From Pochonia chlamydosporia 170 (Eukaryota > Ascomycota > Sordariomycetes > Hypocreales > Clavicipitaceae), in assembly GCF_001653235.2 (NCBI RefSeq), contig NC_035790.1, positions 4,774,001 through 4,838,000 on the forward strand: a DNA stretch of 64,000 bases, given 5' to 3'. Position numbers and translations under genes: made by a program. Under the pieces are notes generated by a model that searched no databases, had not been told where the DNA came from, and was given only the letters and a program-made list of their open reading frames with translations. Below, piece after piece: positions 23,938-36,572 of this stretch (position 1 is its first letter; every line of letters starts with the position of its first letter).

Positions 23938-25556
23938 GGGCATCTTGTGATGATTCCTGGTTGATAGACAGGTTTAATTGTGGCTGGGCCCATTTCGTGT
24001 TCCCTTCATGCCCCGATTTTGGTATTTCGTCCGCCGTTGAGCGGCTGCCTTGTACCCACCATGCCATGATGTTTGGAAATGTCTGTATCGTCGCAACGAA
24101 CGGTGCGGTCAGAGCGTGGTCCGGGGCCCTCGCACGCCGTGCCCGCCGGAGACGAAAATGTAACTGTGGTGTTTCGATTTGGCAATGAATCAGATTGGTA
24201 GGCGCTGAGGATGGATGGATGGGTGGGTGTGTGGACTCGATGGCGCAGGTCAATGGACGGCATGATGCTGTGTACTCTCGACCGTGTTTCTCCCAGCTCT
24301 GCATTTTTGGTGACTGTTGTCCATGAAGCAACATTACCCTTGGGCCCGTTTTTGCATCCGATCCTCTGGTTGTATTGAACCTTCTAGTGCTGGTCAAAAC
24401 ACGTAAACGCCAGCTCCGCCGCATCCAACTGTCGCGCCATGTCGTCGAAATATCGTCAAATCGGATCTGCTCTTGCAGACAAGTCCCATGTTGACGCTAA
24501 GACTGAGCCAGTATCCCGCCCGTGTCATTCACTCATCGGAGTTTGGCCCTTGGCGCTAAACAAATGCGAAGACAGCAGACGCACACGCCTCAAGCGGTGC
24601 ATCAAGGCAAATGCAAAGCACTGGACAGACAGCAAAGCGACGCAAAGCACCTTGATGTGGTGATGCATCCCGAGGCACCTGATGCGCTGTTGATCCCAGA
24701 TTGTCCCCTTGCTGCACCACCCTCTTGTCTGTGCCTCTGCTTCCTGTGCTTCCCCGGCCCCAGTCACAGACCCAGCTCATGCTGGTGGCTGATGCCAGTT
24801 GCGGTGTGCAAGACGCTCAGTCCCTGCTCATCCCACTTTCATTCCCACACCCCGACCGCATCCACTGAAATCAAATGCGTTTGCTGATCTCTCTGGCTCC
24901 AGGGCTGCGAAACAAAATAAAACATTGAGGCGAAGGATGGACAGACCAGACAGCACAGCACGGAGTATGTACAATAATAAACCGTACATAACCCCACGTA
25001 TCTGCATGTACTTGCCCACCTTGTTAGTTTGGTTGCTCCTTCCTGTCGTTTCGTTTATTTGCTTTCTAAAAAGCTACCTTGGTACTTTGAATGAATAGCT
25101 TGCACCAGATTGGCTGTTCTGCTTGAGACTGCTCCTCCGAACCCGTGCTTCTTGCCCTTTTTGCCCTCCTTGCCCTGCCTCCAATTCTCTTTTTCCCTGC
25201 CCCCCTTCCCAACTTCCTCTTACATCTCTTCTCCTTCCTCCTCAAAACCTGCAAGTATTTGAGGCATCGAGTGGCCGCATCCCATCTCTTCTCTTTTCAC
25301 CCATTATCTGGCCATTTCAATCATCAGTCCGGGCCACCATGGCCGACTTGACTGTTCTCTAACATTTGCTTTTGCCCAAGGCTTCTTCGTCGTTGGTTAT
25401 TCTCTAAGTTACAAGGCCCCCTACCTGTCCTGCACTGCCTGTCCTCCTTGTCCACACCCCTAGCTATCATCCCAAACCATCCATCCAAGCTCAAACTGCA
25501 AGCTGTCTATAAAGAAGACCCTTCCTGAAGAGCCATATATATCGCACCCACCCCAA

Positions 25557-26307
25557 ATGCCTAAGTATACCGAAAAGGACTTGCAAGAAGCCGTCCGTGA
25601 AGTTCATCAAGGTACTTCACAACGGTCAGCTGCTAAGCGATGGCACATCCCGCGAGCAACGCTGCAAGACCGACTCAATGGCGGTATTTCCCATGCCGAG
25701 GCCCATGAATGTCGACAGCGCTTCTCGCGTCAGCAAGAGAAACTGCTGTCTCGCTGGATTTTCCATCTTGTTGCCCTTGGGGTTCCTCCAACTCAGGGAC
25801 AGTTTGAGGAATTTGCCAGCCGCATCTTGGTCGTACATGGAGACAGCCAGCCTCTAGGCAAACATTGGGTTCAAGGGTTTCTAAGACGAAACCCTGAGGT
25901 GAAATTAGTCAAAGGTAAGCTAGGCACAGACTTAGTAATAAACTGCGCTTCTCATACTGCCTTCCCCGTGTCCGGAGCAAAATGTCTGATGAGCAGTCGA
26001 ATCAATAGGGTATCTATTTTCTTCCCAGTCGTCAGAGCCTGGCGACACTCTTTGCAGTTCGTCATCACACCAGTCCAGACGCGTACAACTTCAGGAGCCG
26101 GCATGCACAGCAACACAACTATTAGAAGGGCAGCAACTACCAACAGAGAATGATTTTCGTGAAGAAGCCACAGCAACTTGGGACTCCTACTCTTACATGG
26201 ATCACGATCCAGAAATGCTATTCGACGGCGAAACCTTGGATATTCCCGGATGGATCGAGCCATCCGGACCATACCTCGAAGAATACGCCTTCGCTATTCA
26301 AGACTAA
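25557..26307 (+). CDS. Pogo/CENP-B-type DNA-binding protein without transposase domain (putative domesticated regulator)
   Basis: The proposed exons are 25557-25914 and 26009-26307 (218 residues), with donor GGTAAGC and acceptor CAATAG. Residues 3-45 form a psq-type helix-turn-helix (QRSAAKRWHIPRATLQDRL). Residues 55-118 form the CENP-B/Tc5 DNA-binding domain (RFSRQQEKLLSRWI, GVPPTQGQFEEFASRIL, PLGKHWVQGFLRRNP). In pogo-type transposases a DDE domain follows this point. Here the intron lies at that boundary, and the second exon encodes an acidic, aromatic-rich tail ending GPYLEEYAFAIQD. If the intron is retained, the frame stops at 26153 (198 residues) with an unrelated tail. The DNA-binding half is certain; the splice choice is likely but inferred from how much more protein-like the spliced tail is. 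It is probably a nuclear protein derived from a transposase. Confidence 0.75.
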
Positions 26308-29300
26308 TGACTTACGATCACCATGAACCGTTTTCGCGCACCAGTTTTCTGTTTCTTTTTATTCGAGGCGTAAAAGACGGCGCTAACCCCGTTCGGCGAT
26401 GAATCAAGCTGCATTTCGCCTTTCACGAAATGCCCAGACGAAGCTGGTTTTCCAGCTGTGACATCTACATAAGTCACCGCGCTCTTTCGTGGGCTGACTA
26501 AAGAGACACTCTCAGCAAATCTTGCCTCCGCAGAGGAGGATATGGGATTAGCTGGTGAAATCTTTAGCCGTCTTAGCGTTAGTAGTGTAAGGCTGCAAGC
26601 TGCTGACAGCCGATATCAACTTCTTCGCAATCTTACATTTGTCAAGGGCAGTGTTCATCAAGGAGGAGTTGCGGCGCAGCATGTTAGGCAGTTTTTGGTT
26701 TGAAATAACAGTGCAGGCTTTGATCTCGTGCTGTGTGCCAATGTGACTGTTTTGACGTGACTCGCAAGTAGCTGGCAGCGAATTTGCCAAACTCCAGCAC
26801 CCATTCGAACAGCGTCTATTCGACCGTATTCAACAACAGAGAGCGTCACAGTGACATATTCCATTACTACCACCGAAATCTCGAAGAAAATGATAAAGAC
26901 ACCCCACTAGTCAATATCGTAGGCCAATGGTTTTACACCATGCTCTCTCTATTTTCCTAGTCTGTTGCTACATGCAGGCTCGTCATTCACCACGGGGTTC
27001 TCGGCCGCTTGGCCTCATGGGGTCTCATGTTCTGTCATCAGGGGTCCTTGCGTGCCTGGCTAGCTACCCGATCGAACCGGATGCTCGGGAGTTTTATCAA
27101 CTCCCCGGTATCAAAGATGTGATTTGCATCGTCATGCACGAACAGGGTCGCCTGGCGTGAAGTTATTTACCCGGTAGCTCTAACGGCTCGCGTACTTCAA
27201 GGTTCTCTACGCTTTCGAACCCGGCTTTTGCCACTGTCCTTGGTGTTTATTGATCTTGATCGTTTTCATGGGATGTTGATTAAAAGGAATTGTAGCTTCG
27301 GGTCAGGTTTTGCTATGTCTTACGGATTATCGTTTGGCAGATGTGTGGTCTGTTAGAGGATATAACGATGATTTTATCGGTGCTGTTCGTAACGAACAAG
27401 ATTCTTATTGGTCTGGGTATCCTTGTGCCTTGTAAGTCATATGTGGATGATGCCAACTATTATCTTTTCAAGACTGGTAAGTTCCAATCACAGGTGTGTT
27501 CGTCAAAACTGATATGAGATAGAGGTGAAGCGTCCAACCACCGTCCGCACTTCATACGCCTGTTTCACTCAATAAAATATCATGAGCATGTCAGCGGATA
27601 ATAGTGTATGTTTACCCTTATTTTTATTCCTGTTTGTTTCTTTACTACACACGCCAGCGGAGAGAAAAATGTTCAGTCAGGTTAAATGTCCTACCCTAGA
27701 CCTCCAATGCCGTCTTGAAATGAGCCCGAATTATAGGGTAGCTTCTCAATTTTGTGGTTGCGGGTATTTGTTTACGGATTTGTCATTTGCGAAAATATTG
27801 ATCAACTTGGGAGACGTCAACTTTCACTCAAGAAGAAAAGTCAACGTGTTATTGCTTTAACTGTGGGATGAAGAGCGGCCAGCAATTCTACCCCTTGGCT
27901 CGCTGAGAGCCTTCATGGCGTTTTGGTCTTGCAATACCAGCCTGTTTGGCAACCGCATCTCAAGCTTAAGCCAACTGGTCGACACGGAAACGAGTTGGAG
28001 CATGCGGATACGGTGATCTAAATTGTTCATAGCTGCTCGCATGGTCGTAGTGCATGTCTTCTGCGCAGACTACTAGGCTGATTGTTGAAGTAACTGGGTT
28101 CTAGTCATAAATAGACCCAAAAGTTTTGCGCCATGGAAACTTAAACACATCAATTGTGAAGAATCACACTTGTCAACATGCCAAAATTTGTACTTCACTG
28201 GATTCGTCGGGATGGTTACCCTACAGACTTGCCATGGACTGGCATTGGTGGGATCGAAATCGGAGCGAGTAAGTTCCAACGGCTGCGGAATCCAGAACTG
28301 TAAAACGTGTAAGTTGGCTCCATCACCATTACTGTTGAAGCAATACTCCAAAATATTCTGTCAGCTGCTGCGCATGCGTGGTCGAGTATGTTGATCTCAG
28401 TTTTACCAAGGCGTCAATCGCTCGAGCTTCCCGTACACGTGCGGTAGTTCGTGAAGGAAAAGAGGCTCATCGAGTGCCAGAAATATGTAATTCTCCTCGC
28501 CCGAGAGTTAAATGGCGCATCAGAATAAAATATTTAGCGTCGCTGTGGATGTCAATTTGATGTCGCATTCGGTCCGTCTTCGCCGTTTGAAAAGAGCAGT
28601 TCTCCAATACACCTTTGCCCATGTCATTCAACCGACATTGGTGAAATATGGCCGACCAACTATTGACAAACCAAAGTAATCGATGAAGAGAGGGCCCTTA
28701 CCAGTCAATATTACGCCCCAATGATCGAGCATGACGTGACCACAGTCGCCAGTAGCTGGACACGATTCGTGGCTCACCGAGTCGCGCCGAGCCCGGCGAC
28801 CAGACCAAATCAATATTTGCTGGGGAACGAGGCACAGAAAATGCCTGGGCGATGAGGGCAAAATAGAGTTCTAATCAATACCAGATCCGGGGAAACCCCA
28901 GATGTTTGCTGGATACGGAGAGTTTATCACCCCATGGAGGTAATTACTAGTACTTCTCGGTGTGGAATGCTGATAAGAAAGTCTTGGCAGGAATGGGATG
29001 TTCTCTTGAAACCGACGTCACCCAAACAATCACACACCTTTGGCTCGATCGGGTCAACCGGCAGGCTTCTTGGCGCCACGGTGCCACGAGGTGTCTGAGA
29101 GCGGGATGTTGCAATGCTTTGTTTCTTCGACAACCAGTCCGAAAGGCGAGATGGTTCCAATCTGCTGACAACTCGACGGGAGGGAGCAAACTAGCACCCA
29201 TGTCTCATTGTATTGTTCTGTTCATTCAGTGGGGAAATGCCGTCTGGCCGAGTTGTACCAACGCTTGAGGAGGAACCACGGGGCTGTTGGAACCAGTTGC

Positions 29301-31440
29301 ATGTGTCGAGTAAGTATTTCTGTTTGAAGACAGATTCTGCCGGGTTTGAAATTGGATCCCACAATTATTGCTTCGTTTCTCGGCCACACTCGTCAGGTGG
29401 CGTCGGCGTGGGTATGCAATTCTTGTATGTATCGCGGCCCACAAGCAAAATACAGCATCAATCCTCCGAAGCCTTGAACGGCTTGTTGGGTCGAGGCATT
29501 GCGACCGTAGCTCGTTCAACCGGAAGAGTGGGAGCGAAGCCGGCGGCATGCATCGCATGGCATAGCATGGCATAGCATGGCATGCCATCACATCACATCA
29601 CGTCGCGTCGGAGACTGACCGTTTGACGCGCGCCCGGAGGCTTACCGGAGACGAGTACCACCGAGAATGAGCTGGCGGCTAATTGAGTGCTGGCCGTTTC
29701 GACATGCACAGCTCATGCAGGACGGCTTGGAAATATTACAGTCCTCGCCGAGCCCCCATGGATGAATTGTTCGGACCGTCTTGATTAATATTGGATCTTT
29801 GCTGTAAGCGCGACCAACGTCCATTTGGTCAGCGAGGCCCAGACTAGTGACGGCCGTATTACTATGTGCATATGTACGTATGTAGGCCTTATGTATTGAC
29901 CCTTGATAGATTCGAATTCGGCCAAAAAGTTCTAGCTTATCCAGAGTCCCGGTTAGCGGCTCATTGTGTCAGCGTTGGGTCGTACTCAACATGATGAGTG
30001 TCCTGGAAAAGGCAACCCACGGCAAGGCGCACCAGCCAGGGGATTGTGTAACGTCTAATCGTGGTCAAACGCAACCACACCTGTTGTATATGGTGAAGCG
30101 TGATTGATTATGCTAGATAACGTTTCGGGGATTCAAGGACATTCCGCCAATAGTCATGGAAGTCGCAACCAACACAGGGCAGTACCCAAGTGCTGGTGGT
30201 GGCGGTTCCGTCCAATGGAAGTACGCCAGCAGCTTGTGTTCACTGATGGCCTTTCGGTTTTCGGGGCAGTAAAGCCATCCTGGCGATGAATACGGGTCGA
30301 GTCGTTCCATACAAGATTTGATGGCTTTCTAGACAATGAACCGATGGCGAGATTTGGAAGCCATGTTTGCGGCTCTGGTAAGCCACCTTGACGAGAATGA
30401 TTTCAAATTCCCCACTAACAATAACAGTTTCAGTACGAGTTTTGAATCGCAATGGTTGTGCAGGTTCTCTTTTCAGATGCCAGAGTGGCGCTTCATTCGG
30501 CTCGCATAGCCGCGAGACCCGTAGTGAAGCATGATGGTGTTTCGACGACGATGATTCTTCTTTTCAAACTCGGCCAAATCCACACCATGGTGGTTTGGCA
30601 TGAGAAATCCCTGCAAACGCCACAACAAACCCCGTGGGCAGCCGAGGTGTTGGTTGAGAAAGCCACATGAAGAGTTGATGCTCTGCCAAGACTTTGCAAC
30701 ATGGGGCTATTCTTGGATCGTTGGGTGCCCATGCCACATCCATCTTCAACAATTGCTCACTTGAAACGACCACCCTAAGGACGATAGTTTTTGTTACATG
30801 TGTGTGCGTTATGAAAGCTTAGTTTCCATGTAGCCCAACTGCTGGATAAACCACTTCCGTTGTGTTATGGTATGAGGGGACCATTGGACTGAACTTTTCA
30901 GCCGAACAAAGCGGCAGAATCTGCTCTCGAATTTCTCCGTCTAACTGAAAGAAACTGCGTGCATCTCAGCATCCAGCAGAAGCCACCCGTCGATCTGCAG
31001 CATGAAGAGAGTGATGGCCTGCAGCCACAATGCCGGAGCTACCCTTGGAAACACGATTGCAGCACCAGCATCCTTGATCCCGCAAGAACCCTGGGCTGGT
31101 TTGGCTTCTGGCCAGTCCTTGCCAGTCTGTCGCCAAGTCGCTGCTTGCTCGGCCAAATACAGTGCTGGCAGAGTGGCCTGGGGCAGGAAATAGTGTGTCA
31201 AGTACGACCGAGAGTAGTCCCATTAGGAGTTCGAGACCCGTATTTATCTTCATGGCTGCGCCAAGTGTGGACCGGGGCATGGTGTGGTCCGACTGGGGGT
31301 GCTTGGGGGCCTCGTTGCCTTTGCCAACGACGGCTGACTGAGTGAAAACAGAGCATGCGCCATCACGTTTGTTGGGTTTGCAAGCCAAGCTATTGGCTCT
31401 GGGCATCTGGCGTTCTGCAGATGTTCGATTTAGGAACACC
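26308..31440. other. Large gene-poor region
   Basis: This is 5.1 kb with no gene I can support. It contains a GCATGGCATA-type tandem repeat and scattered short frames. Frames near 28170-28560 and 26548-26790 were considered and not accepted. Whether this is regulatory DNA, decayed mobile DNA or unannotated non-coding RNA cannot be told by eye. Confidence 0.5.
29547..29610. repeat. Short tandem repeat (CATAGCATGG units followed by CATCA and CGTCG units)
   Basis: Three near-identical ten-base units are followed by ATCAC triplication and then GTCGC duplication, a compound simple repeat in non-coding DNA. Confidence 0.75.
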
Positions 31441-31994
31441 TCATGAGAGTTTGTGCTTTTGCTTGTTGGCAAGGGACAACATTCGATCCCGTTGACGATG
31501 CGTCTCCACTGTGTCAGGAATCAGGATGGTATTTGTGAAGCTGGGGTCTCGTGACCATAGCGCCATGTTCATTTGCATGATTGATGCTGTAGTAATATTT
31601 ACCACCGCAAAAGGATTGATGATCCAGACAGTCTGACGTCCTGAGGCGCTTGGGGCTGTCAGAAGGAAGCCATCGAAAGATGCTACCCAACGCCATCGTC
31701 CGTTCCATGATGGCCGTTCTGTCGATGCCCTAATAACGGTGAACCAGTCTGTGCTGTGTCTTACTCCAAGGAGTGGCGGACATGAATATTTCGCTTGGGC
31801 AAGTTGCCCTTCCTGAACCCCTATGTAGCTTTCCCAGTGCAACTTGGCCAGGGCAGAAAAACACCGTGCTTCTTGGCTGAATCACATATGACCGTGACGA
31901 CGGATTCGTCCCGTCTCCTTGCTTCCTTACCATAACGACAGCTGGTAAATAACAGGCTCGAGCTGGCCAGGACAAACAGAGGGTAAAGTCTCAT
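31441..31994 (-). CDS. Candidate orphan secreted protein
   Basis: A two-exon model (31994-31931 and 31871-31441; 59-base intron with donor GTAAGG and acceptor CCAAG) gives 164 residues. The N-terminus MRLYPLFVLASSSLLFTSC looks like a signal peptide and is directly followed by the intron, which is common for small fungal secreted proteins. The mature part has one NIT glycosylation sequon and several Trp/Tyr residues but no recognised domain. A perfect ten-base duplication (ACGGTGGCCA twice, 32001-32020) lies just upstream of the ATG. Without splicing the two halves are in different frames. I do not recognise the protein; this is a low-confidence prediction based on frame length and signal peptide only. 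Confidence 0.3.
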
Positions 31995-33061
31995 CCGTAT
32001 ACGGTGGCCAACGGTGGCCAATAGCTGGATCACGTCCTCAGGCCCAGTGTTGGCCTAGTCACGGCTCAATTCTCTTTTTGAGTTTTACCCGAGATGCTGT
32101 CCCTTTTGCTTCACAAATTTCTGGCCCGTCGAGTTGACTGGAGCCCGTCTCCAAAAAATTTCTTGCCCATGGGGGGTTTGGGGGGATCTTGGGGATGTAT
32201 TGGAGGCAATACACCACCACACCCCTTCTGTTCACTGCGTGTTCCAAGTGATGGGAGGGGATCCAATGGACAGACTAGAAGCACCCAGGCCATCTCAAAC
32301 GCTTAATTAGCTTTTTCCATTGCCCCCTACCAGAAAACGCCAACGGCCGGCCCTTCTCGGCGCTTCTCTGCCAGCCGATGTGGGCCACAGCCTCCATCTA
32401 CCACCATCATCGGCCTTACCTCGTAGCCCAGGCCCGTCTAGGCCCCGCATATCTCCATGCGGGTTCCCCGGACACGCGCCTCATGCTTCATGTCTCGACC
32501 CCGGAGCTCAGAAGTCAATCACCAAAGCTTGAGTCGGACTGGGGGGCAAACTCAGCCTGGTCGCTTTTCAGATTTTTTTCCTGGACGAATGACCGTGTAC
32601 TTTTTTGGTTGCTGGTTCACAGAACAGGAACAGATCCAGTGCAAGCTCCGCTTCCCTGTCGAGTGTCGTGTGTGAATGAACGCCACCCCTGCAGGCTTTG
32701 CTGCCCATCGCATTTTCAAATTTTGCCCCAAAGCGTGTCCGCGGAAGCATTCACGCGCAGATGCCACTGTCGATGATGGACGGGATGCAACATTGAGACC
32801 CTTGCCAATTCTTGATCGATTGCTCCGCTGGCTCGTGGGATAAAAAGACGTCCTCACCCCCCCTCATTGTCTAAGTCGTCCTTTTCTTGTCTTGCTCTTC
32901 GTGCCGTCCATCCCATTGTTTAACGGGCGTTCCCCTTTGTTGCCCCACACCAGAACGACACCTTGTCTTGCCTTAGGATCTTCAATATCCCAAGACATTG
33001 CAACTGCTTACATTCCAGCAAACGACCACCAGCTACCGCAGAGCTGTCGACAAGACCAACA
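31995..33061. other. Promoter and leader region of the MFS hexose transporter
   Basis: This is 1.07 kb. A TATA-like GATAAAAAG lies near 32839, about 220 bases before the ATG, followed by a C/T-rich leader, a pattern typical of strongly expressed fungal genes. The ten-base duplication at 32001-32020 is also here. Confidence 0.5.
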
Positions 33062-34813
33062 ATGTCCGCCAGTCTGGAGAAGTCGGGAGAGGACCGAAAG
33101 GCTTCGGTCACTCTCCACACTGCCCCTGATGTCGAGCACATCGAGGCTCCCGTCACTTGGAAGGCCTATCTTCTTTGCGCCTTTGCCTCCTTCGGTGGTA
33201 TTTTCTTCGGTTATGATTCCGGTTACATCAACGGTGTCTTGGGCTCCCACATCTTCATCCAGGCTGTCGAGGGCTCCACTGCGACCAAGATCTCCGAATC
33301 TAACACTTCTCTGATCGTCTCTATCCTGTCCTGCGGAACTTTCTTTGGTGCTTTGATTGCTGGTGATGTTGCCGACTGGATCGGCCGTAAGTGGACCGTC
33401 ATCGCCGGATGTGTCATCTACGCTCTTGGTGTTGTCATCCAGATGATTACCAGCCCCGATCATGCTCTTGGCCCCATCGTCGCCGGTCGTGTTATTGCCG
33501 GTCTTGGTGTCGGTTTCGAGTCTGCCATTGTTATTCTGTACATGTCTGAAATTGTGAGTATATTCCCATGTTGCGGCGGCCCGCTTTGCCGCTAGCTTCC
33601 GAAGATTCGTTCTAGGCAGTTGCTAATCCGAGTCCAATTATAGTGCCCTCGCAAGGTTCGTGGTGCTCTCGTTGCCGGCTACCAGTTCTGCATCACCATC
33701 GGTATCATGTTGGCCTCCATCGTGGTTTACGCCACCAAGGATTACGACAACACCGGTGCTTACCGTGTGCCCATTGCCATTCAGTTCCCCTGGGCACTGA
33801 TCTTGGGTATCGGTTTGCTCTTCCTGCCTGACTCTCCTCGTTACTTCGTCAAGAAGGGTGAGATCCAGAAGGCTATCAACTCTCTGTCTCGCGTTCGTGG
33901 CCAGCCTGAGAACTCCGAATACGTCCAGACCGAACTTGCTGAGATTATCGCCAACGAGGAGTACGAGCGTGCTCTCATTCCTTCTACCACCTGGTTCGGA
34001 TCTTGGGCCAATTGCTTCAAGGGTAGCCTCTGGAGTGCCAAATCCAACTTGCGCCGAACCATTCTGGGTACCTCTTTGCAGATGATGCAGCAGTGGACTG
34101 GTGTCAACTTCATCTTCTACTACTCCACTCCCTTCCTTCAGTCTACTGGTGCCATCAGCAACACCTTCTTGATCTCGCTCATCTTCACTCTCGTCAACGT
34201 CTGCTCAACTCCTCTGTCGTTCTGGACTGTTGAGAGATTCGGTCGTCGTACTATTCTTATTGTCGGCGCTGCTGGTATGCTTATCTGCCAGTTCCTCGTT
34301 GCCATCATTGGTGTCACTATCGGTTTCAACCACACCCACCCCGATCCCAGCAACCCCAAGAACAACATTGCCGACAACATTGCTGCCGTCAACGCCCAGA
34401 TTGCCTTCATTGCCATCTTCATCTTCTGGTTCGCTTCCACCTGGGGTCCCGGTGCCTGGATTGTTATTGGCGAGATTTTCCCCCTCCCCATTCGATCCCG
34501 TGGTGTCGGTCTCTCCACTGCCTCCAACTGGCTCTGGAACACCATCATTGCCGTCATTACCCCTTACATGGTTGGCGAGGACCGTGGTAACCTGAAGTCC
34601 TCAGTCTTCTTCATCTGGGGTGGTCTTTGCACTTGCGCCTTTGTCTATGCCTACTTCCTGATTCCCGAGACCAAGGGTCTGTCCCTCGAACAGGTCGACA
34701 AGATGATGGAGGAGACCACTCCCCGCAACTCCGCCAAGTGGAAGCCAACCACTACCTTCGCTAGCACCGTCGGAGCTGGTGAATACATGGAGAAGCCCAT
34801 TGCTCAGGTGTAA
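33062..34813 (+). CDS. MFS hexose transporter, RCO-3/sugar-porter type
   Basis: Two exons (33062-33553 and 33644-34813) give 553 residues. The sugar-porter signatures are GGIFFGYDSGYINGVLG (TM1), WIGRKW (loop 2-3), ILYMSEI..CPRKVRG, LPDSPRYFVKKG, QQWTGVNFIFYYSTPFL (TM7), VERFGRR, and IPETKGLSLEQVDKMMEE after TM12. The protein is a 12-helix plasma-membrane hexose carrier; the overall pattern resembles Neurospora RCO-3 and other fungal hexose facilitators or sensors. Codon use is strongly biased to C-ending and GGT/CGT codons, unlike the neighbouring genes, which suggests high expression. The start MSASLEKSGEDRK is preceded by CAACA, a good initiation context. Whether it transports or senses glucose cannot be decided by eye. 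Confidence 0.95.
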
Positions 34814-36572
34814 AGCACTGATCATCGTCATTTACTATGCTTATTAATTGCTATTCAAGGAGGCGGAGGGGAGAGTGGCATACCCAGTGGAACATGGAGG
34901 GTCTCAACCTCCATGTGAAGGAGTAATATATGTTTATGCAGTAGATGTTACTATACATATCCAATTACCAAATATATCTTCTATTGATAAGCCGGTCCCG
35001 TTCGAAATGCCATCGTGAACTTGAATCTATTCGAGATCTTCGCATGCCCTCAGCCCTGTTGTTTAGGTTCCAAGGTACAGTGGCCAGCACATCTGTCAGG
35101 GACTGAGGCATATGCGGGTTAGCCGGAACGGAACACTAGCCATACCAACGGCGCAGATGAGGCGTGAAAAGTGCATTGAAACTGTTCACGCTGCCAGGCA
35201 GGGCAATTCGGAGTCTGGCTGTGCCGTCAGTCTTGTTGCAGTTTAGGACTCATGCGTTTGCTCGGCACCCATTCAAGCATGTTGCAGCAGCTTGCTCCTG
35301 CCATTGCTAATCTGACAGCTGGTAGTTATTGGCCAACGGCAACACCCCAGGTTTGGCAGCTCGACCTCATCCTTAGTCAGCAGAACGCTTCTACCAGACA
35401 TTCCAAGTTGTCAACGTGCATGTGTGCTTAATTGCGCCAATAGCATTGTCTCTGGGTGGCGTTTTTATCAGGTACTTGATCAGGGACTTTAGCCGTGCAG
35501 TGCGAGAGACGCAGTCGGTCCGAGGCTAAAATTGCGACAAACCTGCAGCGCGTGCTGAATTCACTGTGACGGACGAATGGGTACAGATACCTATCTAGGT
35601 AGGGAATTAATTCACGCATGATGTTGGGCATTTCTCCTTGTTAGGAATGTCGCGGTGATCCAGGTATTACGTGGTTATGGTTACGACAGCACACATCACT
35701 CGACAGGGCTTGTGTCCGGGTGCCTGTTGGGAGCTGTGAGCATGACTTGAGCGCAGCTTCCTACGAAATGATTAATCGATTGCTGCGACGGCCGTTGGAA
35801 TCTTACGATGCACGAATTTAACGGCACTTAGGTCGACCCGTGGCACGCATGCACGATGTCGATGAACAGGTAAAATATACTGGTAATGGAAGCGGCCGAA
35901 TGAGTTTGGCCGGCCTTGGCAAATCGGCCTTCCACGTAAAAGGTTTTGTGGCCGCCACCACTTGCGACATCGACTTGAATTTGAAATCAAAGGCAACTCT
36001 TCTCCGGTTGGCGAATATTGTTTGGCACCGCTTCTCCGGTCTAAATAACTGACGGTCGTTCTGAGAAGAATAGCGTGGGAAGCAGCAGAAGTCGCGTTGG
36101 AAAGCGAATTGGATCATGCCTTTGCTGATCTTCGTCGAGACCCTGATGTGATTTGGGTAAACGCCTGGCATATTTTTTTTTTGGTCAATCAGTCGCAACG
36201 ATCCAGCCACAGGGTCTGGTGGTTGACGGAACTGGAGGGGCGACTAGCCTAAAATGGCCAATGGTGGGGCATCTTCTGCCCCGAACATGACTTGACCGTT
36301 CCCTAGCCACTCACTGTCCGGCTTTCCGAAGTCCCGCGATTCTCGCCATAATTTCGTTATCACAAAAACCCAACGGACGGACCACTTTCCACTCGCTGGT
36401 CCTGACTGTCATTTTTGCAAGCTACACACTGCTTTGCAGCAAGTTTTGCTCCTATTTTCATTGAGAACAATCACACAGCGCAATTTATCCCAAACATGCC
36501 CGGGTCTTTACAGTTCGTTTAATCCATCCAGCATCGGCTGCCTGGCTACCTACGTACGGTGCCACCACCACC
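34814..36572. other. Intergenic region
   Basis: This is 1.8 kb between two plus-strand genes. It holds the transporter 3' region and the promoter of the aldo-keto reductase. No supported gene or repeat is seen. Confidence 0.5.

Larger units (their letters stand above)
21292..25556. other. Gene-poor region upstream of the CENP-B-type gene
   Basis: This is 4.3 kb without a supported gene. It contains a GTGAGT-type microsatellite, a 19-base T run and a strongly pyrimidine-rich tract at about 25140-25330 that probably belongs to the leader or promoter of the next gene. Frames of up to 232 codons exist, but they run through the simple repeat and show no domain. Confidence 0.5.

Noticed and set aside
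26548..26790. An 80-codon frame on the minus strand next to the CENP-B-type gene
   Set aside because: No domain or signal peptide; extending it upstream by splicing gave nothing coherent.
27582..27860. A 92-codon frame with a hydrophobic start
   Set aside because: The hydrophobic segment is internal to the N-terminus and the rest is low in structure; no supporting splice or promoter signal.
28170..28560. Fragments that vaguely resemble the N-terminal region of a cytochrome P450 (GYPTDLPWTGI)
   Set aside because: The resemblance is short, the following frames do not continue it, and no heme-binding Cys motif is nearby.
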